A stretch of DNA of 64,000 bases from Saccharospirillum sp. (lineage in GTDB: Bacteria > Pseudomonadota > Gammaproteobacteria > Pseudomonadales > Natronospirillaceae), in NCBI GenBank assembly GCA_018402545.1, contig JAGYIL010000001.1, positions 310,001-374,000 of the forward strand, given 5' to 3'. Under the pieces are notes generated by a model. It was not told where the DNA came from and did no database searches. It worked only from the letters and a program-made list of their open reading frames with translations. The position numbers and the translations under genes were made by a program. Positions 36,219 to 44,536 of this stretch are shown one piece after another; the first letter of the stretch is position 1, and every line of letters begins with the position of its first letter.

Positions 36219-36506
36219 TTACACACCGTTCATTTTTCGCTTTACGTGAACTCTGTGCAATAACCAGACTTCATAGAAAGCGTAGCCACCCAATACGAAG
36301 CATGAAATACCACCGAGACCTACAACAAAACGGCCAATCAATTCATTGGTTGCGTTAGATAAGAACGGAACCCCGGAAACCAGCTCGCCACCCCCGAATA
36401 GAATGTATGTGCTGAACCCACCGAGTGAAAAACAGATTAACCCACCCAATATTGCTCTGGTGCGGCTGGTGTTTCTGACCGGTCCCGTTGAGACTTTGAA
36501 GCGCAT
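36219..36506 (-). CDS. Small two-helix membrane protein
   Basis: A 95-residue protein with two glycine-rich membrane segments (AILGGLICFSLGGFSTYILF and FVVGLGGISCFVLGGYAFYE) and basic ends (about residues 1-17 and the KRKMNGV tail). No family was recognised. It converges on the LysE gene and lies 47 bp after the DUF1127 gene on the same strand, so it might be transcribed from the SoxR-type promoter upstream of that gene. Confidence 0.55.
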   Translation of the reverse strand: MRFKVSTGPVRNTSRTRAILGGLICFSLGGFSTYILFGGGELVSGVPFLSNATNELIGRFVVGLGGISCFVLGGYAFYEVWLLHRVHVKRKMNGV

Positions 36507-36553
36507 TCCGACACTCCTGAGTATTTTCTGTATCCGACTATAGGGCTCACATT

Positions 36554-36841
36554 CTAAGAGTTCCAGCTATTCCAACTCTTCAAGAAAGACCATTTCGGTA
36601 ACGACTTGGAAAGCCAGAATCGGCTAACCAAAGTGCCAGTGGCGTTCGATCGAGCCAGGTTTCCTGGTTGAGCTTGCTGCCAGTGCGGCGAATGGTTAGT
36701 CTGAATAGTGTTCAGCCCGATATCCTTTTTAAGGTGATCACTCAAGTGTGCTAGTTCCAAACGGACTGCCCGCTGGCGTTTTAACCATAGAGCGAGCTTG
36801 CGCCGTGCTTTGATGGTTTGGATGAGTTGGTTGATCCACAT
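36554..36841 (-). CDS. DUF1127 (YjiS-like) protein with C-terminal extension
   Basis: A 95-residue basic protein. The core (KARRKLALWLKRQRAVRLELAHLSDHLKKDIGLN) matches DUF1127, whose hallmark is L-x-x-L-S-D-x-x-L-x-D-I-G-L. About 40 residues rich in Ser, Trp and Asn follow, which is unusual because most members end soon after the core. DUF1127 proteins have been linked to RNA metabolism and stress adaptation in some bacteria. AGGA lies eight bases before ATG 36841. A SoxR-box promoter lies 41 bp upstream, which predicts induction by redox-active compounds. Confidence 0.8.
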   Translation of the reverse strand: MWINQLIQTIKARRKLALWLKRQRAVRLELAHLSDHLKKDIGLNTIQTNHSPHWQQAQPGNLARSNATGTLVSRFWLSKSLPKWSFLKSWNSWNS

Positions 36842-36881
36842 GGCTGGTTCCTCAGTGTCATTGCTTTGTTTGAGTTACGCC

Positions 36882-36912
36882 ATGCTAATTCCTCAAGTTA
36901 ACTTGAGGTCAA
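36882..36912 (-). promoter_or_regulatory. SoxR-box promoter upstream of the DUF1127 gene
   Basis: The perfect 18-bp palindrome CCTCAAGTTAACTTGAGG (36891-36908) is the classical SoxR recognition sequence. On the minus strand it lies between TTGACC (-35, 36907-36912) and TAGCAT (-10, 36882-36887) with the 19-bp spacing required by MerR-family activators. Confidence 0.8.
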
Positions 36913-36940
36913 GTGTCCTGTTTAATAAGTTGGGGAAGTA

Positions 36941-36982
36941 GGACACCTAAGTTAATGAACGCTAATGGTCAGGTAGGTGTCC
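36941..36982. repeat. Short inverted repeat GGACACCT/AGGTGTCC at a gene breakpoint
   Basis: GGACACCT (36941-36948) and AGGTGTCC (36975-36982) enclose 26 nt with AAGTTAATGAAC. It looks like a minimal form of the 75-bp family lacking the inner stem. It abuts the truncated AraC gene, so it may mark the break. Confidence 0.45.
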
Positions 36983-36987
36983 ACGTT

Positions 36988-37197
36988 ATGCACGGTAAGG
37001 AAATCGGACGCGCGCCAATGGAATACGTGACGGACTGGCGTATGGCCATCGCCAAAACCCTACTGCGGCAGGGCAGGCTGTCCAACACGGAGATTGCACT
37101 GCGGGTCGGTTACGGTTCTGCCAACGCCTTCGGGATGGCATTTGTCCGGCACGCGGGCCTTTCTCCCGGTGTGTTTGCAGGCAAACGAGGACGTTAG
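36988..37197 (+). pseudogene. AraC-family regulator, C-terminal fragment
   Basis: Only about 69 residues of an AraC-type protein remain. They cover the end of the first helix-turn-helix (RAPMEYVTDWRMAIAKTLL) and the second (LSNTEIALRVGYGSANAFGMAFVRHAGLSPGVFA), matching the C-terminus of AraC regulators that resemble cupin-type members. The sensor domain and first recognition helix are missing; the break coincides with the short inverted repeat at 36941-36982. The remnant ends 10 bp before a partial palindrome copy. Confidence 0.75.
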
Positions 37198-37206
37198 GGC
37201 GTGTCG

Positions 37207-37262
37207 AGAAGATACCTACATTAAATGGCTACAAATAGTTGGCTTCTGATAGCTGGTGGGAA
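37207..37262 (+). repeat. 75-bp palindrome, copy 12, right end lost
   Basis: GAAGATACCTAC, spacer ATTAAATGG, CTACAA, 12-nt loop, TGATAG, then GGTGGGAATG in place of the full right spacer and end. This is the last copy seen in the window. The rest of the gap to 37454 is GC-rich and shows no further element. Confidence 0.65.
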
Positions 37263-37454
37263 TGAATCGGGCTGGCTGCGCCCTGTTTTGGGGCGCTGCC
37301 GGCCGCACTCCGGGCGTTGTAAGTGATAGAAGCGAAGCTGGCTGCAATACCGAACAGTGGTTACTCGATGGTTTGAATCTTGCTTCTTGTTGGGAGTACG
37401 GAGCCTTGTAGAACGGCAGGTTGTCGATGTAACCACTGGTAAGGTATCCGCTTA

Positions 37455-40400
37455 ATGGATAAGTCGTTGTTTGATGTGTTTTGGCTGGTGTTGTGCTCTG
37501 CCCTAGTGTTCAACATGCAACTGGGTTTTCTATGCCTCGAAGCTGGCCTGACACGCAGTAAGAACGCCATCAATGTTGCCCTGAAGAACATGGCCGATCT
37601 AGCCATGTCGGTATTGCTGTATTGGCTGTTTGGGTTCGGCCTGATGTTCGGCGTTAGCCAGGCGGGGTGGCTGGGTGGCAATTACTTTGTGCCTCTGGTG
37701 GGCCAGCAGGATGCCTGGCTCTCGGCATTCTTTCTGTTTCAGGCAATGTTTTGCGCCACCTCAGTCACCATTATTGCCGGTGCAACGGCGGAGCGACTGC
37801 GGTTTGGTGTGTATCTCCTGGTCGGCGGACTCGTCGCTGGCCTTATCTATCCGGTATTCGGCCATTGGGCCTGGGCGGGGGTCTTTGCTGAGGGCGAGGG
37901 CTGGCTAAGCCAGTCGGGGTTTGTTGATTTTGCAGGCTCTACGGTGGTGCACAGTGTGGGCGGTTGGGTCGCGTTGGCGGTGCTGCTGCTAATTGGCCCC
38001 CGGGCAGGTCGTTTCGAACAGGATACGCCGGCTCTGTCGATGCCCGGGTCAAATCTGCCGCTGGCCCTGTTGGGGGCGCTGTTGTTGTTTGTTGGCTGGT
38101 TTGGGTTCAACGGAGGCAGCACCCTGGCAGCGGATGAAACGGTGCCGGGAATTATTGTCAACACGCTGCTGGCAGCGGTGGCCGGCGTGGCCATGGTCAT
38201 TGCCATTAACTGGTACCTGCGGGGTTATACCGATGCCATTCAGCCAATAAACGGGTTGTTGGCTGGCCTCGTGGCAGTCACCGCGGGCGCTCATGCCTTT
38301 ACTGCTCCGGAAGCGATACTGATCGGAGCTGTCGGTGGCGTGGTCATGAAAGTGGCTGAGTATGCTCTATTGCAATGCCGCATCGATGATGCCGTCGGGG
38401 CCGTGCCGGTGCATCTTGCCGCGGGCATCTGGGGTACGCTGGCGGTGGCACTGTTTGGCGACCCGGAGGTGCTGGGAACCGGGCTCAGCGTTTGGGATCA
38501 GTTCGTGGTTCAGCTCAAAGGCATCGTGGTGTGTGCCATCTGGAGTTTTGGGGTTGCCTGGCTGGTTTTGAATCAGCTTAATCGTTTCATGCCGTTGCGG
38601 GTCACCGCAGAGGCTGAACGTCTGGGGTTAAATATTTCCGAACACGGTACCCGCACCGAGTTGATTGAACTGCTTGAACATATGGAAGGGGATGCCCGTG
38701 CCGGTGGTTTTCACGGAGAAGTTCCGGTAGAACCCTTTACCGAAGTCGGCCAGATTGCCGGGCAGTATAACCGGGTGATCCGTGCGCTGGGCGAAGCGGT
38801 TCAAAAAACACAGGCCATCGTGCGGGATATCCGTGATGGCATTATCACCTTTCGCAGCGACGGTTTGCTGACCAGTTTCAACCCCGGTTCGCAGCGGCTA
38901 TTTGCGTTACCTCTCGATACCGGCCCGTTGCGATTGAGCCAGCTTTTGGCTGATGATCAATGGCAAAAAAAGACAGCGTTACCCGACCCGGGTGGCGAAA
39001 CCCGGCAGGAAGTGCAGTGTTACCGTTGGGACGGCAGTTCCTTTCTGGCGGAGCTTACACTCACCCTTGGGGTCGAAGAAGGCCAGGAGGTATACACCGG
39101 AATTGTCCGCGACATTACCGAGCGCCGCCGAATTGAGGACCAGTTGTTCAAAGAGAAAACACTGGCGCAAGTGACGCTGGCGGCCGTTGCCGACGGGGTG
39201 ATCACCACCGACCGGTCAGGGCGTGTGACCTACCTGAACCCGGTTGCGGAACAACTGACAGGCTGGCCCATGGCTGAGGCAAACGGGCAGTGGCTGTCAG
39301 ATGTCTATTGTCTGGTGAACGAATCGACGGGTGAGCGACTGGAAAACCCGGTATCCCAGTTACTGCGTCGCATTGCCAATTCCAGCACAATTCCATTTAC
39401 GACGCACCGTGCCATCCTGCCCAGAGAAGGGGAAAGCATCTCAGTGCAAGATGCTGCCGCTCCAATTCATGATTCTGAAGGTCACATCATCGGCGCGGTG
39501 TTGACGTTCAGTGACATTTCGATTCCACGCCAGCTTGCCCGTGATCTCAGTTATCAGGCATCGCACGATGCATTGACCGGGTTGATTAACCGGGCGGAAT
39601 TTGAGCGCTTATTGGGTGAAATGCTGACGGAACCGGTAGAGGCAGAACACGGGCACGTAATGTGTTATCTGGATCTGGACCAGTTTAAAGTCGTTAACGA
39701 CACCTGTGGGCACATTGCGGGTGATGAGTTGTTGCGCCAGTTGGCGACTTTGCTGGGCAGCCGGGTTCGTGAAGTCGATGTGCTCGCCCGACTGGGCGGT
39801 GATGAATTCGGTGTATTGCTGCGTCATTGCAGCACCAGCGAAGCCACAGAGGTCGCCGAGAGTATTCGCGAACTGGTGGCAGACTTTCGATTTTCATGGC
39901 AAAACCAGACATTTGCGGTGGGTATTAGTATCTGTCTTGTTCCTGTCAGCGGCCAGGGACAGAGCATAGCCCCATTACTGAGTGCAGCTGATGCTGCTTG
40001 TTATGCAGCCAAGGAAGCAGGGCGCAACCGGGTGCATGTGTTTGAGCCCGACGACTCCCAGTTGTTGGAACGCAAAGGGGAGATGCAGTGGGTTAACCGA
40101 ATACGCCGGGCATTGGATGAAGACCGGTTCCGGCTTTATGTACAGCCCATTGTGTCCTTGCATGCAGATGCCGAAGGAACTCACCGGTATGAAGTGCTGG
40201 TAAGAATGCTGGGAACCGGGGGTGAGGTTGTCCCTCCCGGGGCATTTATGCCGGCGGCGGAACGCTACAACGTCGCAAGTGCCATCGACCGCTGGGTGGT
40301 TGCAAACACCCTTGCCTGGGTGGGTGACTACACCCGCAGGAGCGACCGTGTTCCCGGCCATTACTCCATTAATCTGACGGCCAACTCCCTCACCGACCCG

Positions 40401-40856
40401 GACTTTCTCACCTTTGTGCTGCAGCGAATGGAGTACAACAAGGTACCACCGGATTCAATATGTTTTGAGATAACCGAGACCAGTGCCATCGCAAACCTGA
40501 GCAGCGCTCTGCATTTTATGGCACGGCTAAAAGCTATTGGTTGCGAGTTCTCGCTCGATGACTTTGGATCTGGCGTTTCATCTTTTGGGTATCTGAAAAA
40601 CCTGCCTGTTGATTACATCAAGATTGATGGCGCCTTTGTGAAAGATATTTGTAGCGACTCTACAGCCAATGTAATGGTGGCGTCGATCAATAACATTGGT
40701 CAGGAAATGGGACTCAGAACCATCGCCGAATTTGTGGAATCGGAAGCCATTTCGAATGAATTGCATCGGCTGGGTGTCAACTTTGCTCAGGGCTTCTATT
40801 TGGGCAAGCCAGTACCGCTAACTCAATTGAGTGATGTAAGAATGATGCCGCGCTAA
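37455..40856 (+). CDS. Ammonium transporter fused to PAS-PAS-GGDEF-EAL
   Basis: A 1,133-residue fusion. Residues 1 to about 400 are an Amt/MEP channel: FNMQLGFLCLEAGLTRSKN, DFAGSTVVHSVGGWVAL with the first pore histidine, VPVHLAAGIWG with the second, and the usual cytosolic tail PLRVTAEAERLGLNISEHG. A HAMP-like linker (about residues 425-455) and two PAS domains (about 456-565 and 570-690) follow. A GGDEF domain has an intact GGDEF (about residue 782) and an REVD I-site. A terminal EAL domain has EVL for EAL (about residue 910) and a DDFGSG loop. Both pore histidines remain, so transport or sensing of ammonium is plausible. Output would be synthesis or hydrolysis of c-di-GMP. Confidence 0.93.
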   Translation: MDKSLFDVFWLVLCSALVFNMQLGFLCLEAGLTRSKNAINVALKNMADLAMSVLLYWLFGFGLMFGVSQAGWLGGNYFVPLVGQQDAWLSAFFLFQAMFCATSVTIIAGATAERLRFGVYLLVGGLVAGLIYPVFGHWAWAGVFAEGEGWLSQSGFVDFAGSTVVHSVGGWVALAVLLLIGPRAGRFEQDTPALSMPGSNLPLALLGALLLFVGWFGFNGGSTLAADETVPGIIVNTLLAAVAGVAMVIAINWYLRGYTDAIQPINGLLAGLVAVTAGAHAFTAPEAILIGAVGGVVMKVAEYALLQCRIDDAVGAVPVHLAAGIWGTLAVALFGDPEVLGTGLSVWDQFVVQLKGIVVCAIWSFGVAWLVLNQLNRFMPLRVTAEAERLGLNISEHGTRTELIELLEHMEGDARAGGFHGEVPVEPFTEVGQIAGQYNRVIRALGEAVQKTQAIVRDIRDGIITFRSDGLLTSFNPGSQRLFALPLDTGPLRLSQLLADDQWQKKTALPDPGGETRQEVQCYRWDGSSFLAELTLTLGVEEGQEVYTGIVRDITERRRIEDQLFKEKTLAQVTLAAVADGVITTDRSGRVTYLNPVAEQLTGWPMAEANGQWLSDVYCLVNESTGERLENPVSQLLRRIANSSTIPFTTHRAILPREGESISVQDAAAPIHDSEGHIIGAVLTFSDISIPRQLARDLSYQASHDALTGLINRAEFERLLGEMLTEPVEAEHGHVMCYLDLDQFKVVNDTCGHIAGDELLRQLATLLGSRVREVDVLARLGGDEFGVLLRHCSTSEATEVAESIRELVADFRFSWQNQTFAVGISICLVPVSGQGQSIAPLLSAADAACYAAKEAGRNRVHVFEPDDSQLLERKGEMQWVNRIRRALDEDRFRLYVQPIVSLHADAEGTHRYEVLVRMLGTGGEVVPPGAFMPAAERYNVASAIDRWVVANTLAWVGDYTRRSDRVPGHYSINLTANSLTDPDFLTFVLQRMEYNKVPPDSICFEITETSAIANLSSALHFMARLKAIGCEFSLDDFGSGVSSFGYLKNLPVDYIKIDGAFVKDICSDSTANVMVASINNIGQEMGLRTIAEFVESEAISNELHRLGVNFAQGFYLGKPVPLTQLSDVRMMPR

Positions 40857-41327
40857 TAGGCATCCGGGCTTGGCCGGCGTGCGCCGGCCCGCCATGTAGC
40901 ATTCGCCAAAACGATCAAGACGTTAAGCAGAGCAAAATGAATAGCACTGATAAAAATTGGCCGTATCGGTCCGATTCTTGACCCGGTTTAGCCTCATGAT
41001 GCTAGGCCCTTCCTCATGTTCCGGGGTCTCTCTATAACCAACCCCCCAAGGAAAGGGCCATGCCACAGTCCAGACTTTCGCACGTCTGTCGCTGGAAAGT
41101 CAGTTGCAAGTGTGGAACTTCTCGCCGAAGCTCGAACAACGCTCCCGGCAGGGTTCAGTAGGCCAAGCTGAAGGTTCTGTCATTGTTCACTTTGCCAGCA
41201 AGTCCAGAGCTTCGGTCTCAAACCTTGAAATAGCGGCGCTATGTCGGCGGTCTTCCGCCTCGCCCAGTCTGTACCGTCGGGTAGAACCAGGTGGCCCTGA
41301 ACAAAGAAAAAGGGAAGGAAAAATCGA
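40857..41327. other. Intergenic region with two hairpins, no gene recognised
   Basis: GGCCGGCG/CGCCGGCC at 40872-40889 is a compact hairpin 16 bp after the fusion gene and may end its transcript, although there is no T-run. GGCCCTTCCT (41005-41014) pairs with AGGAAAGGGCC (41049-41059) with one bulged base. The remaining 270 bp has no convincing frame on either strand. Confidence 0.4.
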
Positions 41328-42353
41328 ATGAAAATAACAAAAAGCGCAATGGATGCGGCCGTAGAGGAAGGCATTCTCTCGCAAGAGCAGTCTTCGCAGC
41401 TATTGGCTTTTTTGCAACGTCAGCTAGACGTTGGCCCCAGCTTCAACCTGACTCACGTGCTGTATTATTTGGGTGGCCTCATTGCCATAGGCGCGATGAC
41501 GCTGTTTATGGGGCTCGGCTGGGAAGCATTTGGTGGCTGGGGGATCGTGTGTATTTCGTTGCTGTATGCGGCTGGTGGTTTGGTACTCGCCAATCGCTTC
41601 CAGAAACAGGGCTACGCAATTCCCGCAGGCATTTGCGCCACCTTCGCCGTGTTTATCACTCCCCTGTTTATCTATGGGCTGCAGCAAGCGCTGGGCGTCT
41701 GGCCTGACGGGAGCGAGTACCGTGACTACCACCGGTATATAAAATGGCACTGGTTATACATGGAGCTCGGTACGCTCGCCAGTGGTGTGATCATCGCGCG
41801 CCTGTACAAGTACCCTTTTCTGGTGCTTCCGATCGCGTTCACCCTGTGGTATTTGTCGATGGACTTGGCGGCCATGCTGGTAGGTGAGCGACCAGATTTT
41901 GAATTGAGGGCACTGGTATCGCTCTATTTTGGGTTGCTGATGCTGGGTCTCGCATTCTGGGTTGATATTCGAGCCAGGCATTCAGCCGATTATGCGTTCT
42001 GGCTCTACCTGTTCGGCGTATTAACCTTCTGGGGCGGCTTGACTGCCCAGAATTCAGACAGCGAATTATCCAAACTGCTTTATTTTGCCATTAACCTGGT
42101 AATGATGGGGTTGGGGGTCATGCTGGTACGCAGAGTCTTCGTGGTATTTGGTGCCCTGGGCAGTTGCTTTTATCTCGGCTACCTTGCGCATTCGGTCTTT
42201 GAAGGCAGCCTGCTCTTCCCGATAGCGCTCACCGCCATCGGCCTGGCGATTATCTATCTGGGTGTTCTGTGGCAGAAAAATGAGCACACCCTGACTGTAA
42301 AAGTGCGAAGTGGGCTGCCTGTTGCTTTTCGGGAATTGCTGGACTCGAAGTAA
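41328..42353 (+). CDS. Multi-span membrane protein, DUF2157-like
   Basis: A 341-residue protein. The first 45 residues are soluble and helical (AVEEGILSQEQSSQLLAFL), as in DUF2157 proteins, followed by eight to ten membrane helices (LTHVLYYLGGLIAIGAMTLF, GIVCISLLYAAGGLVLANRF, and so on to ALTAIGLAIIYLGVLW). A tail of about 30 residues ends the protein. The start follows AAGGAAAAATCGA. The function of this group is unknown. The gene stands alone, converging with the transporter operon. Confidence 0.7.
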   Translation: MKITKSAMDAAVEEGILSQEQSSQLLAFLQRQLDVGPSFNLTHVLYYLGGLIAIGAMTLFMGLGWEAFGGWGIVCISLLYAAGGLVLANRFQKQGYAIPAGICATFAVFITPLFIYGLQQALGVWPDGSEYRDYHRYIKWHWLYMELGTLASGVIIARLYKYPFLVLPIAFTLWYLSMDLAAMLVGERPDFELRALVSLYFGLLMLGLAFWVDIRARHSADYAFWLYLFGVLTFWGGLTAQNSDSELSKLLYFAINLVMMGLGVMLVRRVFVVFGALGSCFYLGYLAHSVFEGSLLFPIALTAIGLAIIYLGVLWQKNEHTLTVKVRSGLPVAFRELLDSK

Positions 42354-42392
42354 CGCTAACACTGTGTTTTGTGCCTGGGTCATGATCGATTT

Positions 42393-43874
42393 TCAGCACA
42401 CCTGAACCTTGTGTTGCAAATGCAACCGTTGTCTTATTCGCCGGGCAAAGCTATCTACCGCAATGTTAAGCACGGCGCTGGCGACGAGTAGCATTACCGC
42501 CCGGTCGAAGCGAAATTCGGCGAAGGCGGAATCGATGAAGAAGCCGAGCGTGGGGATACCGAGCATGCCGAGAATCGCGGTCTCGCGGATGACGGTTTCG
42601 AAGCGGTAGAGTGAAAAGGCCAGGAACAGCCGGAACTGGCGCGGTAGCACTTCGAAGAAATAGCGGTTTAGACCCCGGGCGGCATCGTCGCGCAGCACCA
42701 GGGTGTTGCTGTATTGGCCGATCAGGTGGGCGATGATGGCGCCGTTGTGCAGGCCGAGTGCGATAATCGCGGGCAGCATGCTAGGGCCGAGCAAGATAAG
42801 TGCAATAAACGCCAGCAGGTATTCCGGCAGAGAACGCAGAATCACCAGCACGCCGTGGCTTAGGCCGCGCGTCCATCGGTTACCGAATAATCGTGAAACG
42901 GTTGGGAACAGCATCACGCCGAGTAACCCCATTACCACCAGCGACAGCATGGCTAATACCAGGGTGTTAATAAGCCCCGGCCAAAGCTGGCCTTGCCACA
43001 GATCCATAAACCAGGGCAGTGCATCCATGCCGCTACGCAACGGGGCGGGCACGATATCGTGAGTCAGAAATTGCCAGATCAGGGCGCCGTTTACCGGGGC
43101 TACCGGCGGCAGCCACCACAGCGCAGCCAGCAGCATGGCCGGAATCATCCAGCCCCGGCACCAGCGATGTTGGGTGGCAATCAGAATCAGCAGGGCGTAG
43201 AAAAACGGTGCTGCCTCAGCGTAGAAGCCCTGGCGCAACAGACTTTCCAGGTGGTAGCCCAGCGTTGGCAAGCCAATAAAACCGAGCACGGCAGAGCTGC
43301 GTATGCCGCATTCCAAACGGTAGCGGGTGTAGGCGGCCAGGTTCGGCCAGGCCTGGGGGAGAGTGGTGAACATCAGGCTCGAGAGCCTGCCAGCGTTGGC
43401 CGGCAATGCCTGGCGCGGGGCCGGGTCGGTCTCCTCGAGCAGTTCGCCGTAAACCTTGGCGAATATCCCGGCGTAAGGCACTGCAATGGCCAGCACACCG
43501 GCCAGGGCACTGAGCCCGAATAACTGAATAAACAACAGCGCCCAGAACAGTTCATGCACCGCACGCAGTGAGGCGGCAAGCCAGCGCACGGCTCGCCGGC
43601 GGTACAGCAACGCCAGGCCAAAGCCAGCGATGGCACCCAAAGCCACGCCCTGAAAAGCGAAGGCCAGGGTGCTGGCAATGGCGTCGGCCAGGGTGCGGGT
43701 GGTGGGCCATTGTGGCCACAGCAGGCCTTGCGCCAGACGCCCCAATTCGCGGCCGGGGGCTAGAGTGTGCACGGCGATGTCGGCCCAGGGCAGGCACAGC
43801 AGCGCCAGCAAAATGAACAGGCCGGTGGTGCGGCGCATGGCACCGGTACCGCGGGGCAGGGGGCGTGTGGTCAT
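42393..43874 (-). CDS. Fused double PhnE-type ABC permease
   Basis: A 493-residue membrane protein that contains two PhnE-like permease halves in one chain. The first has the coupling-loop region RLECGIRSSAVLGFIGLPTLGYHLESLL and the second YRFETVIRETAILGMLGIPTLGFFIDSAF, so the EAA-like loop occurs twice. PhnE-type permeases usually act as two copies of a single 260-residue subunit; here the dimer is covalent. It overlaps the ATPase gene by 4 bp. With the binding protein upstream it forms one phosphonate-like importer. Confidence 0.88.
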   Translation of the reverse strand: MTTRPLPRGTGAMRRTTGLFILLALLCLPWADIAVHTLAPGRELGRLAQGLLWPQWPTTRTLADAIASTLAFAFQGVALGAIAGFGLALLYRRRAVRWLAASLRAVHELFWALLFIQLFGLSALAGVLAIAVPYAGIFAKVYGELLEETDPAPRQALPANAGRLSSLMFTTLPQAWPNLAAYTRYRLECGIRSSAVLGFIGLPTLGYHLESLLRQGFYAEAAPFFYALLILIATQHRWCRGWMIPAMLLAALWWLPPVAPVNGALIWQFLTHDIVPAPLRSGMDALPWFMDLWQGQLWPGLINTLVLAMLSLVVMGLLGVMLFPTVSRLFGNRWTRGLSHGVLVILRSLPEYLLAFIALILLGPSMLPAIIALGLHNGAIIAHLIGQYSNTLVLRDDAARGLNRYFFEVLPRQFRLFLAFSLYRFETVIRETAILGMLGIPTLGFFIDSAFAEFRFDRAVMLLVASAVLNIAVDSFARRIRQRLHLQHKVQVC

Positions 43875-44536
43875 GAAGCGTCTGATGGATAAAGCGGTTT
43901 GATGTCGGCGCTGGTCAGCTGGTCGCTCGGGCTATCGAATGCTACACGACCGTCGCGAATACCAATAATGCGGTTACAGTGCGCCAGGGCCTGGTCGACG
44001 TTGTGCAGGGCGAGCACGACGGTCTCGTGTAGGTCACACACCAGTGCGAGAAGATCGGCACCCTGACGTTCGTCGATGGCCGAAACTGGCTCGTCGCCGA
44101 TGAAAATGGAGCGTTGCTGATACAGCGCCCGGCCGAGATTGATCCGGCTTTGCTGACCGCCAGAGAGTTGTTCTACTGGTTTCCACAGCTGATCACCCAG
44201 GCCCAACCGGTTGGCCAGTGCGGTAACCTCGCGGCGGCGGGCCGGCGTGGGGCGAATCAGGTTCAACAGGTTATAGGCGGTGGCGTATTGATCGAGCCGG
44301 CCCATATAAAGATTGTGAAAGACAGACAGCACCGGTACCAGGCCGGGCTGCTGCGGGCACCAGGCGATACAGTTTGGTTGCTGCTCGCGCAGCGCTCGCA
44401 ACAGCGTCGTTTTGCCTGCGCCAGATTCTCCCAGCAACGCCACCCGCTCACCTGGCCGGATGGTGATATCCAGATCATGCAAAACAGCTTGGCCGCCAAC
44501 GGTTAGCGCGGCCTGTTGGAGCCGAAACCCGGTCAC
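43871..44536 (-). CDS. PhnC-like ABC transporter ATP-binding protein
   Basis: A 221-residue ABC ATPase: Walker A GESGAGKTT (about residues 36-44), Q-loop region CIAWCPQQPG, signature LSGGQQSRINLGRAL, Walker B SIFIGDEPVSAID and the switch LALHNVD. It is slightly shorter than typical PhnC. In the Walker B the residues before Asp are FIG and Glu is intact. It overlaps the permease start (ATGA, 43871-43874) and its own start overlaps the binding-protein stop (44533-44536), so the three genes are translationally coupled. Confidence 0.9.
   Translation of the reverse strand: MTGFRLQQAALTVGGQAVLHDLDITIRPGERVALLGESGAGKTTLLRALREQQPNCIAWCPQQPGLVPVLSVFHNLYMGRLDQYATAYNLLNLIRPTPARRREVTALANRLGLGDQLWKPVEQLSGGQQSRINLGRALYQQRSIFIGDEPVSAIDERQGADLLALVCDLHETVVLALHNVDQALAHCNRIIGIRDGRVAFDSPSDQLTSADIKPLYPSDAS

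Noticed and set aside
41180-41374. A 64-codon minus-strand frame opposite the start of the DUF2157-like gene
   Set aside because: Overlaps the 5' end of a well-supported gene and shows no family.
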